A DNA stretch of 64,000 bases from Vulcanimicrobiota bacterium. GTDB lineage: Bacteria > Vulcanimicrobiota > Vulcanimicrobiia > Vulcanimicrobiales > Vulcanimicrobiaceae. Location: assembly GCA_027306785.1 (NCBI GenBank), contig DAHUZB010000018.1, positions 1 through 64,000 of the forward strand, read 5' to 3'. The notes beneath the pieces are model-generated. The model was given only the letters and a program-made list of their open reading frames with translations, had not been told where the DNA came from and ran no database searches. This document shows, piece by piece, positions 1-8,022 of the stretch; positions within the stretch are counted from its first letter, which is position 1, and each line of letters starts with the position of its first letter. The position numbers and the translations under genes were made by a program.

Positions 1-20
1 GTACTAATCGCTCGGAAATT
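1..20 (+). rRNA. 23S rRNA, 3' end (partial)
   Basis: The window opens with GTACTAATCGCTCG, which matches the conserved 3'-terminal strand of bacterial 23S rRNA (usually GACTAATAGGTCGAGG or similar). A 5S gene follows about 110 bases later in the same orientation, as in a standard 16S-23S-5S operon. The exact 3' end is a guess. Bases 21-128 are the 23S-5S spacer, and I see no tRNA in it. Confidence 0.7.
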
Positions 21-128
21 TTAAACAACGCCATCGCTCGTTTGGCACTTGGAGGTTCTTCTCTGTACAGCTTTCTCGACCGCGGTCGACTCGAGCTCAG
101 GCTCGTCATCGCGGGCGAGGATCAAGTT

Positions 129-245
129 TCTGGCGTCCATATCGGCGGGGTCCCACCCGTTCCCATCCCGAACACGGCAGTTAAGCCCGCCTGCGCCAAT
201 GATAGTCGGACCGCAGGGTCCCTCGAAAGTAGGTCGGCGCCAGAT
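129..245 (+). rRNA. rrf: 5S rRNA
   Basis: About 117 nt containing the 5S core CCCGTTCCCATCCCGAACAC (151-170) and the GTTAAG and AGTAGGTCGGCGCC signatures. TCTGGCG at the 5' end pairs with CGCCAGA at 238-244 to close helix I. It lies downstream of the 23S tail and before a strong terminator, so it is the last gene of the rRNA operon. Confidence 0.93.
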
Positions 246-259
246 TATAGACCACGGTT

Positions 260-297
260 GAGCCCGTTGCAGCACTGCAGCGGGCTCTCGTGTTTTC
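260..297 (+). terminator. Rho-independent terminator of the rRNA operon
   Basis: GAGCCCGT (260-267) pairs with GCGGGCTC (280-287); TGCA/TGCA continues the stem inside. The hairpin is followed by TCGTGTTTT. It sits 15 bases after 5S, the expected place for the operon terminator. Confidence 0.8.
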
Positions 298-321
298 CGT
301 CGCTATGAGCCAGGACGCGTC

Positions 322-618
322 ATGCGCGTCCGAAACGTTTCGCATATGAAGATGGATCGACCGCACGATCTCGGGGGACAAGAGGGTTACGGTGCGATCG
401 AGATCGATACCGACGCCGAGCCGTTTCGTCACGAGTGGGAGGCGCGCGTGTTCGCGATCAATCGCTTGCTGCTCGCCCGCGGGCTCTACACGCTCGACGC
501 CTTTCGATACGAGATCGAGCGTCTCGATGCCGATCGCTACCGCGAAATGTCCTATTACGAGCGCTGGCTGTTCGCGATCGAGCGTCTGTGCGAATCTCGA
601 AGCGAGGATCACGCGTGA
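322..618 (+). CDS. Nitrile hydratase beta-like subunit, N-terminal half (split beta / SCNase beta-like)
   Basis: 98 aa. The segment HDLGGQEGYGAI, then EWEARVFAINRLLLARGLYTLD, MSYYERWLFAIERL, follows the N-terminal domain of nitrile hydratase beta subunits (and the related NHase accessory protein), which packs against the metal-binding alpha subunit. The reading frame stops before the SH3-like C-terminal domain, which is encoded separately by the next gene in another frame. AGGA (312-315) lies six bases before ATG 322; the Met codons at 346 and 352 are alternatives without a Shine-Dalgarno. The stop overlaps the next start (GTGA). Order here (beta N-half, beta C-half, alpha) equals scnB-scnA-scnC of thiocyanate hydrolase, but both halves are shorter than the SCNase subunits. 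Substrate, nitrile or thiocyanate, cannot be read from sequence. Confidence 0.8.
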   Translation: MRVRNVSHMKMDRPHDLGGQEGYGAIEIDTDAEPFRHEWEARVFAINRLLLARGLYTLDAFRYEIERLDADRYREMSYYERWLFAIERLCESRSEDHA

Positions 619-872
619 ACGCGCGCTTTGCTCCGGGCGATCGCGTGCGGATGCGAGCGCTGCATCCGGGCGGGCATACGCGACTGCCGGGGTATCTCGC
701 CGGTCGTAGCGGCGAAATTCTTCGCATCTCGGGATACTTTCCGGTCGCCGATGAGCGTGCGCTCGGTTTGCGCGATGCGCGAATCGAGGCGGTGTATGCC
801 GTCCGCTTCGCGTTCGCCGAGCATGAGGTCGTCGCCGATCTTTGGGAGCGCTATATGGAGGCGGAGGCATGA
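615..872 (+). CDS. Nitrile hydratase beta-like subunit, C-terminal half (SCNase alpha-like)
   Basis: 85 aa from GTG 615, which overlaps the upstream stop by four bases (GTGA). RFAPGDRVRMRALHPGGHTR, then LPGYLAGRSGEI and YAVRF...DLWERYME, is the SH3-like C-terminal domain of NHase beta, normally fused to the domain encoded by 322-618. Together the two ORFs give about 183 residues, slightly shorter than a single NHase beta chain. The next gene again starts inside the stop (ATGA), so the three subunits are translationally coupled and probably made in equal amounts. GTG is preferred over upstream Met codons because these would run far into the previous gene. Confidence 0.8.
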   Translation: MNARFAPGDRVRMRALHPGGHTRLPGYLAGRSGEILRISGYFPVADERALGLRDARIEAVYAVRFAFAEHEVVADLWERYMEAEA

Positions 873-1465
873 ACGTCGATCACGATCACGTGGATAGTGC
901 CGTGCTGACGCGTCGCGTCGATGCGCTCGCGGCCGAGCTTGCGCGACGCGGCCTGCTCGACGAATCCGCGATTGTGGAGACGCTCGATCTGTTCTTGACG
1001 CACGCGCGACCGAGCAACGGGTTTCGCATCGTCGCGCGCGCATGGTGCGATCCGGCGTTCAAATCGCGCTTGCTCGACGATGCCTCAGCGGCGATCGCGG
1101 AGCTCGGCATGGATATGCGGCATTGGAGCCCGGTGCAGCTGCGCGTGGTGGAGAACACCGCGGCGGCGCACAACCTGATCGTCTGCACGCTTTGCTCCTG
1201 CTATCCGATCGGACTCCTCGGACCGTCGCCGAGCTGGTATAAGAGTCCGGAGTATCGTGCGCGCGCCGTGAGCGAACCACGCGCCGTGCTCGCGGAGTTC
1301 GGCGTGCGACTGCCGCGCGAGACCGCGATCACGGTGTGGGACAGTACCTCGGAGCTTCGCTACATGGTGCTTCCGCGCCGACCCGAGGGAACGCAGGGAC
1401 TCGGCGAAGCGGAGCTCGCGGCGCTCGTCACCCGGAACGGCTTGATCGGGACGGCGCTCGTTTAG
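869..1465 (+). CDS. Nitrile hydratase alpha / thiocyanate hydrolase gamma subunit, cobalt type
   Basis: 198 aa from ATG 869, four-base overlap with the upstream gene. Carries the metal-binding claw CTLCSC; Thr in the second position is typical of low-spin Co(III) enzymes (Ser in Fe enzymes), and the two later Cys are normally oxidised to sulfinate/sulfenate. RAWCDPAFKSRLL, SPSWYKSPEYRARAVSEPRA and LAEFG are family signatures. The subunit binds cobalt and hydrates nitriles to amides, or thiocyanate to carbonyl sulfide and ammonia. No separate cobalt-activator (P14K-like) gene is seen in the window, so maturation may use the short beta-like protein or a distant gene. The 3' end overlaps the convergent gene at 1462 by four bases. 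Confidence 0.88.
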   Translation: MNVDHDHVDSAVLTRRVDALAAELARRGLLDESAIVETLDLFLTHARPSNGFRIVARAWCDPAFKSRLLDDASAAIAELGMDMRHWSPVQLRVVENTAAAHNLIVCTLCSCYPIGLLGPSPSWYKSPEYRARAVSEPRAVLAEFGVRLPRETAITVWDSTSELRYMVLPRRPEGTQGLGEAELAALVTRNGLIGTALV

Positions 1466-2718
1466 CGCGTGTTCGGACGGATGCGATAGATCGCGCCCGC
1501 CGCGTCATCCGCGACGAAGAGACTCCCCTCTCGGCCGACGCTGATGCCGGTCGGACGGCCGATGCGCGTCGCATCGGAGCAGCCGGGCTGGAAGCCCGAG
1601 AGGAACCGCGTCCATTGCGTGCTCGGGTCGCTCCAGTGTACCGGGGTTGCCGGCACATCGCCGCGCATCGGGACGACGACGACGTCGGGCTGCACGTGAC
1701 ACCCGTCGGGAAGCGTATGCCACGATCCATGGTGCGTCGCAAAGAGCGCTCCGGCGTACGCTGCGGGAAACGCATAGCGTCCCGACATCGCGCGCGGATA
1801 GAACGTGATGCCGATGATCGTGGAATACGCGGGGGTCTCGACGAGCGGAACGACGGTCGCGCTGCAATCGGCACCGCCGACGTACGCGACGCGGTTCTCT
1901 TCGCAGTCCGGCCATCCGTAATCGGCGATGCCCACGTGAGCGCTCACGTCGTCGATATACTCATAGGGATGCGGCTGCGGGAGCGCATCCTGGCCCGCGC
2001 CGCCAGCCCAGAGCTCGCCGCTCGCGGAATCGATCGTGAGTCCGATCGCGTTGCGAATGCGCGTCGCTCGCACGCGGAGATTCGTACCGTCGAGATTCAT
2101 CGCGAGGATCCGCGCTCGTGTAGGATCGCTCTCGACGCATGCATCGCACGACGATCCCACGCTTGCATAGATCGTGCCGTCTGCGATCGCGACGCTCGTC
2201 GTTGCGTGCCCGCCCGCAGACCCGGTTCGCACGCGTGCGATCCGCGTCACGGCGCGTGCTTGCCGATCGCCGTCGACGTAGGGAATCGTAGAGACGCCGA
2301 GGTGCGTGCCGACGACGATCGTGCACGAGGCCTCGTCGAAAGCTACGCCCGCCGCCGGTGCATCGCCGAACGACGCGAATACGCGCGGCGCGCCGGCGTT
2401 GGCCGAACCCTCGGCGTTCGGTACGATCATCACCTCGCCGCCGAGCGTGCCGACGAGAAGATCGCCGTTCGGCAATGCGGCGAGCTCGCGCGCGCCGCCG
2501 ATGTGCGCGATTTCTCGAATGCTAAATCCGCTCGGTACGACGAGCGTGGGGGACGTCGGCGTCATGCCGTCGGTCGCACCGGCCTGCAGCGCGCCGCTGC
2601 ACGACGACTGCGGCACCGACGGCGGCGGCGTTCCGGCGACGACCCCGCTGCGCGAACTCGCGGCTCCGCCGCATCCGGCGAGTAGGCAGAGCGCGATCGC
2701 GACGAGTCCCTGTGCCAC
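1462..2718 (-). CDS. PQQ-dependent sugar (glucose/sorbosone) dehydrogenase-like lipoprotein
   Basis: 418 aa. GTG start at 2718; the N-terminus MAQGLVAIALCLLAGCGG is a lipoprotein signal peptide with lipobox LAGC, so the mature protein should be membrane-anchored and face outward. The rest is a beta-propeller of the GSDH/soluble quinoprotein type: FSIREIAHIGGARELAALPNG, GTLGGEVMIVPN, RIRNAIGLTIDSASGELW, YGWPDCEENRVAYVGGADC, and a C-terminal GISVGREGSLFVADDAAGAIYRI repeat. Family members oxidise aldose sugars or related alcohols with PQQ; the real substrate is unknown and some are sugar-binding only. No PQQ synthesis genes are in the window. An AAGG stands upstream of the GTG. It is convergent with the nitrile hydratase operon. 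Confidence 0.8.
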   Translation of the reverse strand: MAQGLVAIALCLLAGCGGAASSRSGVVAGTPPPSVPQSSCSGALQAGATDGMTPTSPTLVVPSGFSIREIAHIGGARELAALPNGDLLVGTLGGEVMIVPNAEGSANAGAPRVFASFGDAPAAGVAFDEASCTIVVGTHLGVSTIPYVDGDRQARAVTRIARVRTGSAGGHATTSVAIADGTIYASVGSSCDACVESDPTRARILAMNLDGTNLRVRATRIRNAIGLTIDSASGELWAGGAGQDALPQPHPYEYIDDVSAHVGIADYGWPDCEENRVAYVGGADCSATVVPLVETPAYSTIIGITFYPRAMSGRYAFPAAYAGALFATHHGSWHTLPDGCHVQPDVVVVPMRGDVPATPVHWSDPSTQWTRFLSGFQPGCSDATRIGRPTGISVGREGSLFVADDAAGAIYRIRPNTR

Positions 2719-2802
2719 GGAGGTACCTTCCGCGCGGGTGTGCCCGATTCCAAGCGAGCGCGCGCCGACGGAACCTGTAGTACGCGGGCTGAAGAAGGGC
2801 TC

Positions 2803-3288
2803 ATGCGCTCCCCGACCAGCTACGATGCCGTCTGCTTCGACCTCTTCGGAACGCTCGTCGATGCCGACGGTGCCGCCTTTCCGGGCGTGCGCGAGGCGCT
2901 CGCCGTGCTCCCGCCCGAGCGGTGGACGATCGTCACCTCGTGCCCGGAGCGTGTCGCGCGTGCCCTTGTGCGGCAGGCGGGATTGACGCAGCCCGGGGCG
3001 CTCGTCACCGCCGATGACGTGGAGCGCACCAAGCCCGCACCCGATCCCTATCGGCTGGCGGTGGAGCGCTTCGGGCTCGCACCGTCACGGGCGCTCGCTG
3101 TCGAGGATAGCCGCGAGGGATTGGCCGCCGCCCGAGCGGCAGAGCTCGATTCGATCGCGGTCCTGCGCGGGCGGGGAAGCGGCTTCGCGCGCGATGCGCT
3201 CTTCTTGGCGGAGCGCTTCGCGGATATCCGCTGGTTCGTGGAAACGAACGGCTCGATCTCGTTCGAGATCGAGCCGTCGGGGCGTTAG
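2803..3288 (+). CDS. HAD-superfamily phosphatase (beta-PGM/phosphoglycolate phosphatase-like)
   Basis: 161 aa from ATG 2803 (GAAGAAGGGC just upstream); an in-frame ATG at 2740 would add a low-complexity leader and is less likely. HAD motif I is FDLFGTLVD (Asp nucleophile, DxxGT), motif II is the Ser/Thr of IVTSCPERV, motif III is KPAPDPY, and motif IV is AVEDSREGL with the acidic ED pair. The cap is short. This is a cytoplasmic phosphomonoesterase of the subfamily that includes sugar-phosphate and phosphoglycolate phosphatases; substrate not predictable. The final codons contain a perfect palindrome (see 3248-3277). It ends overlapping the convergent gene at 3285. Confidence 0.78.
   Translation: MRSPTSYDAVCFDLFGTLVDADGAAFPGVREALAVLPPERWTIVTSCPERVARALVRQAGLTQPGALVTADDVERTKPAPDPYRLAVERFGLAPSRALAVEDSREGLAAARAAELDSIAVLRGRGSGFARDALFLAERFADIRWFVETNGSISFEIEPSGR
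3248..3277. terminator. Bidirectional hairpin inside the 3' end of the HAD gene
   Basis: ACGGCTCGATCTCG (3248-3261), loop TT, then its exact complement (3264-3277): a 14-bp perfect stem. It lies in the last dozen codons of the HAD gene (residues NGSISFEIEPSG) and just beyond the stop of the convergent gene at 3285. On the minus strand the hairpin is followed by TCGTTTCC. Inferred shared terminator for the convergent pair; neither side has a long U tract, so efficiency is uncertain. Confidence 0.5.
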
Positions 3289-3710
3289 GCCGGCGTCGGT
3301 GTCGGATCCGGTGGAAAGACACCGTTCGAGCGGGCGCCGCCGGGAGCGGCACCGCGTCGAGCACGACGCTCGGCGCGCATGCGGGCGAGGTTGGCCCGCA
3401 CGCTCGCACGCTGTGCGGGCGTCAGGACGCCCATGATCTGCTGATGCAGCGCTTTGCGGGCTTGCCGATCGGGCGGGCTGCCCTTCGGGTGCGCGGTGTG
3501 GAACTGCACGAGCGCCGCATGGATTTGGGAGCGCTGGGCGGAGCTCAGACCGACGCCTTGGAACGCGCGCATCATGCCGTGCGGGTGATGCTGCCGCCAG
3601 ACGTGCGGTGCGGGTGACGGAGGCGGCGTCTGTTGGGCCGCCGCGGCCAGGGGAAGAGCCGTCCCGAACGCGAGGATGGCCGCGATCAGGGGGCGTGGGG
3701 TTCGTTTCAT
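3285..3710 (-). CDS. Secreted LTxxQ-motif protein (Spy/CpxP-like)
   Basis: 141 aa with a Sec signal peptide (MKRTPRP then a hydrophobic stretch ending AAAAQQ). Two LTxxQ-type motifs, LSSAQRSQIHAAL and LTPAQRASVRANL, flank helical Arg/Ala-rich sequence, as in Spy/CpxP periplasmic proteins that act as chaperones or envelope-stress sensors. The C-terminus is Arg- and Pro-rich and probably disordered. Start is ATG 3710. It is monocistronic and convergent with the HAD gene. Function by family resemblance only. Confidence 0.65.
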   Translation of the reverse strand: MKRTPRPLIAAILAFGTALPLAAAAQQTPPPSPAPHVWRQHHPHGMMRAFQGVGLSSAQRSQIHAALVQFHTAHPKGSPPDRQARKALHQQIMGVLTPAQRASVRANLARMRAERRARRGAAPGGARSNGVFPPDPTPTPA

Positions 3711-3765
3711 GCGCCCATCCTACGCCCGTCGCTCGCGCGCCGCGTGAACGCGGCGTTAGAGAATA

Positions 3766-4191
3766 TCAGCCTCGCCCGATGAGCTCGAGCTTGGTTCCGG
3801 CCGGGTCTTCGAAAAAGAGCGCCGGGTAACTCTCCATCTCGTCGCTCCATTCGATCTGCTCGCCCCCGATGCGAGCGAGCAGGGCCGCGAATTCGTCCAG
3901 CCGCTCGCGCACGACGCGGAACGCGATGCGCGTATCGTTCTTGCGGTGCAACGGGTCTTCGATGAAGCCGATGAAGCGGCGCGGCTTGGTCGGATGCTCC
4001 GGTTCGTAATACTCAACGACGTTCGCGGTGTCGAACTCGCGGTGCCACGTGCCGTTCGCGTCGACGTAGGCGTAGTGTTTTTCGGTCAATCCGAGCCGCG
4101 GCAGCAACTCGTCATAAAACGGTTCGACTGCCGCGAGCGAGCGCACGCGGCAGTCGATATGGTCGAATCCGAGGAACTCCGGCCCGTTCAT
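3766..4191 (-). CDS. VOC-family (glyoxalase/bleomycin-resistance fold) protein
   Basis: 141 aa. FLGFDHIDCRVRSL at the N-terminus places a His at the usual first metal-ligand site, and FFEDPAGTKLELIGRG at the end has the typical DPxGxxxE pattern with the last acidic ligand. RIAFRVVRERLDEFAALL gives the second beta-alpha-beta half. The single-domain size means it works as a dimer. Substrate unknown; such proteins include lyases, dioxygenases and antibiotic-binding proteins. It lies three bases downstream of the pckA stop on the same strand, so it is probably cotranscribed with pckA. Confidence 0.75.
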   Translation of the reverse strand: MNGPEFLGFDHIDCRVRSLAAVEPFYDELLPRLGLTEKHYAYVDANGTWHREFDTANVVEYYEPEHPTKPRRFIGFIEDPLHRKNDTRIAFRVVRERLDEFAALLARIGGEQIEWSDEMESYPALFFEDPAGTKLELIGRG

Positions 4192-4194
4192 CGC

Positions 4195-5763
4195 TCAGCC
4201 GCGCGGTTTGATCGCGACGGCCTTGACGTTGTCGGATGCGTGCATCTCGAAGCGCTTGAAATTGTCGAAGAAGAGCTGCGAGAGTTTACGCGCCTGTTCG
4301 TCGTAGGCGTTCTTGTCGTTCCACATGTTGCGCGGATCGAGCACCTCGGTGGGCACGTCCGGCACGTGCTTGGGAATCAGCAACCCGAAAAACGGCTCTT
4401 TCTCGAAATCCGCCGCGATGCGGTCTTCGATCGCGGCGTTCACCATCGCCCGCGTGTGCGCGATCGACATGCGTTTGCCGACGCCGTATGCGCCGCCGCT
4501 CCAACCCGTATTCACGAGCCAGCACTGCACGTCGTGCTCCTCGATCTTCTTGCCGAGCAGGCGCGCGTAGACGGTGGGATGATGCACCATGAACGGTGCG
4601 CCGAAGCAGGTCGAAAACGTCGCCTGCGGCTCGGTCACGCCGCGTTCGGTGCCGGCAACCTTCGCCGTGTAGCCGGAGAGGAAGTGGTACATCGCTTGCT
4701 CGCGCGAGAGTTTTGCGATCGGCGGCAGCACGCCGAACGCATCGGCCGTGAGCATGATGATCGTCTTCGGATGCCCGCCTTTGCTGCCCGGCACGATGTT
4801 CGGAATGAATTCGAGCGGATACGCGGAGCGCGTATTTTCGGTTTTTGCGTCGGAATCGACGTCCAGCGCGCGAGTGTGTTCGTCGTAGACCACGTTTTCG
4901 AGCACGGTCGAGAAACGATTGGTCGCCGCCCAGATTTCGGGCTCGGCGCTCGGTGAGAGGCGGATCACCTTCGCATAGCAACCGCCTTCGAAGTTGAAGA
5001 CGCCGTCGCTCGACCAGCCGTGTTCGTCGTCGCCGATCAGCGGACGATGCGGATCCGACGAGAGCGTCGTCTTGCCCGTGCCCGAAAGACCGAAGAAGAT
5101 CGCCACATCGCCGTCCGCGCCGACGTTCGCCGAGCAATGCATGGGCAGCGTCTCGCGCAGCGGCAGCAGGTAGTTCATCACGGTGAAGATCGATTTCTTG
5201 ATCTCACCCGCGTACTTGGTGCCGCCGATCAGAATGATGCGCCGTGCGAAGTTCACGAGAATGAACGTGGAGCTGCGCACGCCGTCGCGCTGCGGATCGG
5301 CCTGAAACAGCGCGGCGTCGACCACGGTGAATTCGGGTGCGAATCCGGGCGTCACGTCGTCGGACGAGATGAAGAGGTGGCGCGCGAAGAGATTGTGCCA
5401 CGCGAACTCGGTGTAGACGCGAATCGGCACGCGATATCGTTCGTCGGCGCCGACGTAGGCGTCGAGCATGTAGACGTCGCGCTCGGCGAGATACGCTTGC
5501 ACGCGGTCGAAGAGCGCATCGAAGATCGCGGCGTCGACCGGCGCGTTGGTGTCGCCCCAATCGATGTGCGCCTCGCTCGAGGGCTCGCGCACGAAGGCTT
5601 TGTCCTTCGGCGAGCGGCCGGTGTGCGGGCGCGTGTCGACGATGAACTGACCATCGCGGCCGAGCACGCCCTCGCGATTACGCAGCGCGTGTTCGATCAG
5701 CTGGGCGGCGGTGAGGTTCTCCCACAGGTTGGCGGCCTGCAGTTTCTCGGGAACGGTAAGAAT
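4195..5763 (-). CDS. pckA: Phosphoenolpyruvate carboxykinase (ATP)
   Basis: 522 aa if read from the ATT at 5763-5761. Converts oxaloacetate and ATP to PEP, CO2 and ADP, the entry to gluconeogenesis; cytoplasmic. [13 protein letters not shown] (oxaloacetate-site Arg), [12 protein letters not shown] (Mn/substrate site), the P-loop [12 protein letters not shown] (about residues 225-236), DDEHGW and ENVVYDE are all intact. The frame stays open upstream with no ATG, GTG or TTG near the expected N-terminus: the first in-frame ATG is at 6033, inside the divergent peptidase gene, giving 90 extra low-complexity residues. The ATT has GAGGA eight bases upstream and gives the family's usual length (about 520-540). 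ATT start is inferred, not proven. Confidence 0.93.
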   Translation of the reverse strand: MLTVPEKLQAANLWENLTAAQLIEHALRNREGVLGRDGQFIVDTRPHTGRSPKDKAFVREPSSEAHIDWGDTNAPVDAAIFDALFDRVQAYLAERDVYMLDAYVGADERYRVPIRVYTEFAWHNLFARHLFISSDDVTPGFAPEFTVVDAALFQADPQRDGVRSSTFILVNFARRIILIGGTKYAGEIKKSIFTVMNYLLPLRETLPMHCSANVGADGDVAIFFGLSGTGKTTLSSDPHRPLIGDDEHGWSSDGVFNFEGGCYAKVIRLSPSAEPEIWAATNRFSTVLENVVYDEHTRALDVDSDAKTENTRSAYPLEFIPNIVPGSKGGHPKTIIMLTADAFGVLPPIAKLSREQAMYHFLSGYTAKVAGTERGVTEPQATFSTCFGAPFMVHHPTVYARLLGKKIEEHDVQCWLVNTGWSGGAYGVGKRMSIAHTRAMVNAAIEDRIAADFEKEPFFGLLIPKHVPDVPTEVLDPRNMWNDKNAYDEQARKLSQLFFDNFKRFEMHASDNVKAVAIKPRG

Positions 5764-5874
5764 GGTCCTGATCCTCGTGACGGGGCGAAAAATACGATAT
5801 CGGGTGCATTTTTCGTACTGCGGGGCGGTGCCTGCATGCAGGCCCCCCAAGCTCGTGCTCCCAATGCTTCGGGC

Positions 5875-7050
5875 ATGCCCAAGCGCTCGATACTGCTCGC
5901 GATCGCTCTGACGATCGGCGTCTGCTGCGCCCTGCCCCGCGACGCGCGGGCGGTGCTGCCATTCCACTTCGGATTCTTCGCCTCGGGACCGCTCGACGCG
6001 ATCACCGACGTTCCCGGCGTGCGCGTCGGGCAAGTGACTTTAGTCGAAGGCGGCAACGTGCGCACCGGCGCGACCGGCATCTTGCCGAACGGCGACCCGT
6101 GGGACGACAAGGTGGCCGCGGCGACGCTCGCCTTCAACGGTAACGGCGAGATGACGGGCACCCACTGGATCAAGACCGCGGGCTACCTGGAGGTGCCGAT
6201 CGTTCTCACCAACACGCTCAACGTCGGGCGCGTCGACGACGGCGTGGTGCAGTGGATGATCGACAAGTATCCCAACGTCGGCCGCACCGACGATGTGCCG
6301 CTCCCCGTCGTGGCCGAATGCGACGATCAATTGCTCAACGACATCCAACTGCGCAGCGTCACGCAAGCCGACGTCGTGCGGATGCTGGATGACGCCAAAG
6401 GCGGCCAATTCCCGCGCGGCAGCGTGGGCGCGGGCACGGGTATGAAAGCCTTCGGATTCAAGGCCGGCATCGGATCGGCTTCACGCGTCCTCCCCGCGAG
6501 CCTCGGCGGCTATCACGTCGGCGTATTGGTGAACGATAATACCGGCAGTTCGCGCGAAGCGCTGACGATCGTCGGCGTCCCGGTCGGCGAGCGCCTGAAG
6601 AACGAGTACCAAACGGTGTACCCGCGCCATCTGTCGGCGGCGTCGATGCACGGCCGTATGAAGAGCGGATCGATCATCATCGTCGTCGCCACCGACGCGC
6701 CGCTCGACAGCCGCCAACTGCGTGCGATCGCGCTGCGCGCCGGACTCGGCATGGGACGTACGGGGCTCACCTCCGACGTCGGCAGCGGCGATCTGTTCAT
6801 CGCGTTCTCCACGACCGAAGTGTTCAAACGCACGGGCAACTTCAAGATTCAGCCGCCGACGCGGCCGATCGTCGAATCCGACGAGGTGCTCAACGCGCTC
6901 TATCGCGCGACCGCCGAAGCGACCCAGGCCGCGATCTACGACGCGCTCTTCGAAGCCAAGACGATGACGGGGCAGAACGGCGCGACCGTGTACGGCCTGC
7001 CCGACGGGCGCGTGCTCGACATGCTGCGCGCGGCGGGCGCGATTCGGTAG
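5875..7050 (+). CDS. Secreted P1/S58-family aminopeptidase (DmpA/BapA-like)
   Basis: 391 aa from ATG 5875; the N-terminus [20 protein letters not shown]...ARA is a signal peptide. An in-frame ATG at 5836 would put 13 residues before it. The body matches the autoprocessing N-terminal-nucleophile hydrolases of family S58: [36 protein letters not shown], then [19 protein letters not shown], where cleavage between Gly265 and Ser266 would expose the Ser nucleophile, and [20 protein letters not shown]. Members release N-terminal D- or beta-amino acids from peptides. Divergent from pckA. Substrate range is inference. Confidence 0.85.
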   Translation: MPKRSILLAIALTIGVCCALPRDARAVLPFHFGFFASGPLDAITDVPGVRVGQVTLVEGGNVRTGATGILPNGDPWDDKVAAATLAFNGNGEMTGTHWIKTAGYLEVPIVLTNTLNVGRVDDGVVQWMIDKYPNVGRTDDVPLPVVAECDDQLLNDIQLRSVTQADVVRMLDDAKGGQFPRGSVGAGTGMKAFGFKAGIGSASRVLPASLGGYHVGVLVNDNTGSSREALTIVGVPVGERLKNEYQTVYPRHLSAASMHGRMKSGSIIIVVATDAPLDSRQLRAIALRAGLGMGRTGLTSDVGSGDLFIAFSTTEVFKRTGNFKIQPPTRPIVESDEVLNALYRATAEATQAAIYDALFEAKTMTGQNGATVYGLPDGRVLDMLRAAGAIR

Positions 7051-7056
7051 AATGCG

Positions 7057-7548
7057 ATGGCGTTCGTCGAAACCGAGCGCTTACTGCTGCGCACGTGGAT
7101 GCCGGGCGACCTCGATGCGTGGCATGCAATCGTCTCCCAGGCCGACGTGCGGCGCTTTTTGCCGATCTCGGGCGAGCCGACGCGCGACGACACCGCCGCG
7201 TGGATCGGTCGGCAGATGGAGGAGCAAGAGCGCGAAGGGTTCTCGTGCTGGCCGGTGCTTCGCAAGGACGACGGATCGCTCGTCGGCCGCTGCGGTTTGC
7301 ATCGGCTGCCGGATGGGGACGTAGAGATCGCCTGGGCCTTCGCGCCGCCGGTATGGGGTTGCGGATACGCGACCGAAGCCGCGCGCGCCGTGCTCGCGTT
7401 CGCCGCGGAGCATCTGCGCTTGCCGCGCGTGGTCGCGCTGGTCGATCCGCGTAACGCGGCCTCGATCGCGGTGACGCATCGCGCGGGAATGCGCTTCGAT
7501 CGCGTGGTGCGGGCGTATCGCCGCGATCTCTTGAGGTATCTCGCATGA
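7057..7548 (+). CDS. GNAT-family N-acetyltransferase (RimJ/RimL-like)
   Basis: 163 aa. ETERLLLRTWMPGDLDAW opens the RimJ/RimL-type GNAT fold, PVLRKDDGSLVGRCGLHRL is the central sheet, and VWGCGYATEAARAVLAFA is acetyl-CoA motif A (QxxGxG/A variant with GCGYAT). NAASIAVTHRAGMRFDRVV is the usual C-terminal strand-helix. Acetylates an amine on a small molecule or a protein N-terminus; the acceptor is not predictable. It begins six bases after the peptidase stop and overlaps the following VOC gene by four bases (ATGA). Confidence 0.82.
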   Translation: MAFVETERLLLRTWMPGDLDAWHAIVSQADVRRFLPISGEPTRDDTAAWIGRQMEEQEREGFSCWPVLRKDDGSLVGRCGLHRLPDGDVEIAWAFAPPVWGCGYATEAARAVLAFAAEHLRLPRVVALVDPRNAASIAVTHRAGMRFDRVVRAYRRDLLRYLA

Positions 7549-7934
7549 CGATTCACCTGGGGACGGTAGGGCATTTCGGGCTCGCGGTGCGCGATCCGCG
7601 CGCGAGCGCCGCGTGGTGGTCGCGACACTTCGATCTGCGCGAGCTCTTCGCGGGCGACGACTACGTCGGCTTGACGAATGACGACATCACGATCGTGCTG
7701 CAGCGCGGGAAACCGTCGCCGCAAACCATCGATCACGTCTCGTTTCACCTTCCCGATATGCGCGCGCTGCGCGATGCGCTCGCGCGCTTACGCGCCGCGG
7801 GCGTGGATCTCGAAGATCCGGGCGATGAGATCGGGCCCGAGGCGCCGGGTTCGCCGAACCTCGGCCTGTGGTTTCGCGATCCCGACGGTTACCGCTTCGA
7901 ACTCTCCGTCCTCGGCGGCGCGCGCGGTACCTGA
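7545..7934 (+). CDS. VOC-family protein
   Basis: 129 aa, starting in the stop of the GNAT gene (ATGA). GTVGHFGLAVRDPRASAAWW has the first His ligand; IDHVSFHLPDM begins the second module with a second His; FRDPDGYRFELSVLGG closes with the Glu ligand. This is a complete single-chain VOC unit, possibly a lyase, dioxygenase or resistance protein. Coupling to the acetyltransferase suggests both act on the same or related small molecules, but this is inference. Confidence 0.78.
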   Translation: MTIHLGTVGHFGLAVRDPRASAAWWSRHFDLRELFAGDDYVGLTNDDITIVLQRGKPSPQTIDHVSFHLPDMRALRDALARLRAAGVDLEDPGDEIGPEAPGSPNLGLWFRDPDGYRFELSVLGGARGT

Positions 7935-7947
7935 TTCGCTCGAATGC

Positions 7948-8011
7948 TTGACCGTTGTCGGTCGTTTTTCGTATGATCTAAGTGTCCTAGTGTATTAATA
8001 CACAAAGACAC
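7948..8011 (+). promoter_or_regulatory. Sigma70-type promoter and long palindromic operator of the GntR gene
   Basis: TTGACC (7948-7953), 18-bp spacer, TATGAT (7972-7977). Starting at about +5 is a perfect inverted repeat GTGTATTAATACAC (7990-8003), nested in a larger one: GTGTC (7982-7986) pairs with GACAC (8007-8011) around the same centre, with unmatched CTA/AAA between. A 30-bp two-tier dyad at the transcription start of a GntR/YtrA gene is the classical autorepression layout. Promoter and dyad are seen directly; binding by the downstream regulator is inferred. Confidence 0.8.
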
Positions 8012-8022
8012 CGTGAAAACGC

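Noticed and set aside
1336-2685. 449-aa open frame on the + strand
   Set aside because: Antisense shadow of the sugar dehydrogenase lipoprotein; Arg/Ala/Asp-rich sequence without any domain, typical of high-GC reverse frames.
5763-6033. N-terminal extension of pckA to the ATG at 6033
   Set aside because: Adds 90 residues unlike any PEPCK and would overlap the divergent peptidase's signal-peptide region; family length supports the ATT start.
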